Origin: Devosia psychrophila | GTDB taxonomy: Bacteria > Pseudomonadota > Alphaproteobacteria > Rhizobiales > Devosiaceae | Reading direction: 5' to 3' | DNA length: 44,625 nucleotides | Assembly: GCF_000971275.1 (NCBI RefSeq) | Contig: NZ_LAPV01000126.1 | Location: 1-44,625, forward strand | Shown: positions 43,161 to 44,625 of the stretch, one piece after another | Layout of the letters: each line of letters opens with the position of its first letter | How positions within the stretch are numbered: position 1 is the first letter of the stretch | Notes under the pieces: model-generated | Told to the model about the DNA's origin: nothing | The model's input: the letters and a program-made list of their open reading frames with translations, nothing else | Database searches by the model: none | Made by a program: the position numbers and the translations under genes

Positions 43161-43174
43161 CGTAAACGTTTACG
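43161..43174. promoter_or_regulatory. LacI-family operator (perfect palindrome)
   Basis: CGTAAACGTTTACG is a perfect 14-base palindrome with the central CG typical of LacI/GalR-family operators. It lies between the divergent oxidoreductase and lacI genes, immediately after the -10 of the leftward promoter, so a bound repressor would block that promoter. Confidence 0.85.
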
Positions 43175-43175
43175 A

Positions 43176-43204
43176 AATTAAGTGTGATAATTACCGCTTG
43201 TCAA
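43176..43204 (-). promoter_or_regulatory. Sigma-70-type promoter of the sugar island operon
   Basis: On the minus strand a perfect -35 TTGACA (43204-43199) is followed after 16 bases by CTTAAT (43182-43177), matching 4 of 6 -10 positions; a 17-base spacer gives TTAATT instead. The operator at 43161-43174 overlaps the expected transcription start. This layout is that of a repressed catabolic promoter. Confidence 0.65.
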
Positions 43205-43330
43205 TAGCGCTTGAGATTGCTCGCCCGCCCTGTGGACGAGGTCGCTTGCAATTGTCGTCCATCAAGGTCCATTGAAGCGGCTGCAGACGGCGTTCGATGG
43301 CAGGCTCGTGAAAACCGGAAGGTCTATTGA

Positions 43331-44362
43331 ATGAAGGGTATCCGGCGCCTTGCCAATGAGCTCGATATCTCTATCGGCACCGTTTCGCGTGCGCTCAACG
43401 GCAAGCCCGATGTCAATGAACAGACCCGCCAGCGGGTCCTCGATGCCGCCGCCGCCATGGGTTATGTTCCCAATCAGGCCGGTCGCGCTTTGCGCAAGGG
43501 CTCCACCGGCGTCGTCGGTTTCATGATGCAGACGGGCTCGCAGATTACCGGCGAGGGTGACGTCTTTTTCATGAGCGTGTTCGATGGCGTGCAAACGGTT
43601 TTCGCGCGTCACCAACTCGATCTGGTAGCTTTGCTCTGCTCCTCCGAGGAGGATCCGGATGCTTACCTGCAGCGGGTGGTCGCCCGCGGTTTTGCCGACG
43701 CGATCATCATTTCGGCGACTAAGCGTTATGATCATCGGATCGAATATCTGGCTGTGCGCAACATTCCCTTCATCGCTCTTGGCCGCAGTTTAACGGATGC
43801 GGGGCAGCCCTGGCTCGATCTGGATTTCGAGGGCATGGCAGAGGTCGGCGTCGATAGGCTGGTCGCCAAGGGCCATCGCCGCATCGGTGTCTTTGCGCCC
43901 TACGACGATACAAATCTCGGTTTTGTCTTCCTTGAAAGCTATCGTAATTCACTGAATAGGCATGGCATTCCGTTCGATGCGGACATGATTTTCCGCGCTC
44001 ATCCCAACGAGCGCGGTGGGTATGAAATTGCCGAGCGCATCGCCGCCATGCAGGATGGAAAACGACCGACCGGCTTTGTGCTCACCAACGAGGTGATGTC
44101 GGTCGGACTGTATCGCGGGCTATACGATTCCGGGCTGCGTCCGGGTAAGGATTTCGCTGTGATAGGTCGCGATAGTCCCCACGCACACTATCTTTCGCCC
44201 AAGCTGACGTGCTTTGCACTCTCGCTCCGCGACCTGGGGATCGCTCTGGCAGAATCCCTGCTCGCCACCATGCCGGCCTTTGCGCCCCAATATCCCATCG
44301 GCGTCGTCCGAAAAGTTCTGCCGATGACGCTAATCCAAGGCGATAGCGACTGCGCCGTGTGA
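43331..44362 (+). CDS. LacI-family transcriptional regulator
   Basis: 343 residues. The helix-turn-helix is IRRLANELDISIGTVSRALN, followed by the hinge GYVPNQAGRALRKGSTGVVG. The periplasmic-binding-like sensor domain has DVFFMSVFDGVQTVFARHQL, AEVGVDRLVAKGHRRIGVFA and PTGFVLTNEVMSVGLYRGL. The ATG has a GGAAGG site. It is divergent from the oxidoreductase operon and most likely represses it through the operator at 43161-43174 until the inducing sugar binds. Length and domain order are normal. Confidence 0.93.
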   Translation: MKGIRRLANELDISIGTVSRALNGKPDVNEQTRQRVLDAAAAMGYVPNQAGRALRKGSTGVVGFMMQTGSQITGEGDVFFMSVFDGVQTVFARHQLDLVALLCSSEEDPDAYLQRVVARGFADAIIISATKRYDHRIEYLAVRNIPFIALGRSLTDAGQPWLDLDFEGMAEVGVDRLVAKGHRRIGVFAPYDDTNLGFVFLESYRNSLNRHGIPFDADMIFRAHPNERGGYEIAERIAAMQDGKRPTGFVLTNEVMSVGLYRGLYDSGLRPGKDFAVIGRDSPHAHYLSPKLTCFALSLRDLGIALAESLLATMPAFAPQYPIGVVRKVLPMTLIQGDSDCAV

Positions 44363-44440
44363 CACTGGCAGGACCTGCATCGGTTCGGTGCTGTAAACCT
44401 TTGGCGAGACTGCGTTCCGTTTTGCGGAAGCTGGCCTTGC

Positions 44441-44625
44441 TGGACTTGCCCCGCTTTAATGGAGAGGCATTAGCTCATTTAAGTGCCCGGTTTTCGAACT
44501 GCACAGGACTTTGGTAGTCGAGGGCGGAGTGTCGCCTCACAGGATTGTAGAAGCCGTCGATGTAGCGGGCAATGGCCTGTTCGGCATCGTGTCTGGTCTG
44601 GAAGCGTGTGCGCCAGACGAGCTCG
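44441..44625. mobile_element. IS3-family insertion sequence, one end only
   Basis: The element enters from the right edge. The terminal sequence starting TGGACTTGCCCCGCTTTAAT at 44441 looks like an IS3-family terminal inverted repeat (TG start, GCCCCG core). It lies just outside the stop codon of a transposase reading inward from the window edge. The other end is outside the window, so length and target duplication cannot be judged. It marks the right border of the sugar island. Confidence 0.8.
44475..44625 (-). CDS. IS3-family transposase OrfB, C-terminal part (cut by window edge)
   Basis: The minus-strand frame ending at TGA 44477-44475 reads WRTRFQTRHDAEQAIARYID and then YNPVRRHSALDYQSPVQFE. 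This is the conserved C-terminus of the rve/DDE integrase-type OrfB of IS3 elements (pattern YN..R.HSAL.Y.SP..FE). About 50 codons are inside the window; the catalytic DDE residues lie beyond it. The last residues (NRALK) end about 34 bases before the element terminus. Confidence 0.88.
   Translation of the reverse strand, partial: ELVWRTRFQTRHDAEQAIARYIDGFYNPVRRHSALDYQSPVQFENRALK

Noticed and set aside
44385..44400. Second LacI operator after lacI (gtaaacc near 44392)
   Set aside because: Only one half-site is present and no inverted partner follows.
1..44625. CRISPR arrays, tRNA or rRNA genes, prophage genes
   Set aside because: No regularly spaced repeats, no cloverleaf or rRNA signatures and no phage structural or integrase genes were seen; the only mobile-element gene is the IS3 transposase end.

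Overview
The window reads as a GC-rich chromosomal segment of an alphaproteobacterium. The gene set (YejABEF, TamAB, rhizobial-type MotAB, FrcA-like and UgpC-like sugar importers, an EcfG-type stress promoter, GC-rich palindromic repeats) points to Hyphomicrobiales, and a Devosia-like genus is my best guess. This is inferred from gene content and sequence style only. No rRNA, tRNA or CRISPR was seen. The left end is a sequencing artefact: bases 30-89 match a degraded Illumina P5 / i5 index / Nextera adapter, so the window begins at a contig end.

Layout. 286-6038 (+): a microcin-C/oligopeptide ABC importer, yejB-yejE-yejF-yejA. 6222-15840 (-): envelope genes in two coupled pairs, tamA-tamB (outer-membrane assembly) and macA-macB (tripartite efflux). 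15979-20167 (+): a YdfG-like dehydrogenase, then an unusual two-gene Rieske oxygenase and a glutathione S-transferase. In the oxygenase pair one protein keeps the mononuclear-iron site but has lost both Rieske cluster motifs. The next protein carries an intact Rieske domain fused to a flavin reductase and a ferredoxin. 20173-22965: the elongation factor P module, epmA-epmB (-) divergent from efp (+). 23015-24851 (-): DUF2934, a DUF892 ferritin-like stress protein behind an EcfG-type promoter, and a CE7 acetyl esterase. 24964-26825 (-): motA-motB.

27025-31864 (-): a sugar operon with a ROK regulator, one CUT2 ATPase, a binding protein, a permease and an SDR dehydrogenase. 32324-35048 (-): a decayed catabolic locus in which fragments of several gene families are joined end to end. 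They are a sugar-acid dehydratase with an internal deletion and a frameshift, a ThuA N-terminus abutting a UgpC-type ATPase C-terminus, a GntR DNA-binding domain fused in frame to the C-lobe of a sugar-binding protein, and a DJ-1/PfpI gene that seems to have lost its ATG.

35095-44362: an intact sugar catabolic island. A GntR/FCD regulator and a phosphotriesterase-like lactonase candidate run rightward. An operon of oxidoreductase, TIM-barrel isomerase/epimerase, CUT1 binding protein, two permeases and an ATPase runs leftward under a promoter with a perfect 14-bp LacI-type operator, and the lacI gene is divergent from it. The oxidoreductase plus isomerase pair suggests a 3-keto-glycoside route (inference). 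The window ends inside an IS3-family insertion sequence whose terminus begins near 44441.

Most noteworthy: (1) the complementary split Rieske oxygenase; (2) the chimeric gene remains at 32.3-35.0 kb; (3) the EcfG-type promoter ahead of the DUF892 gene.
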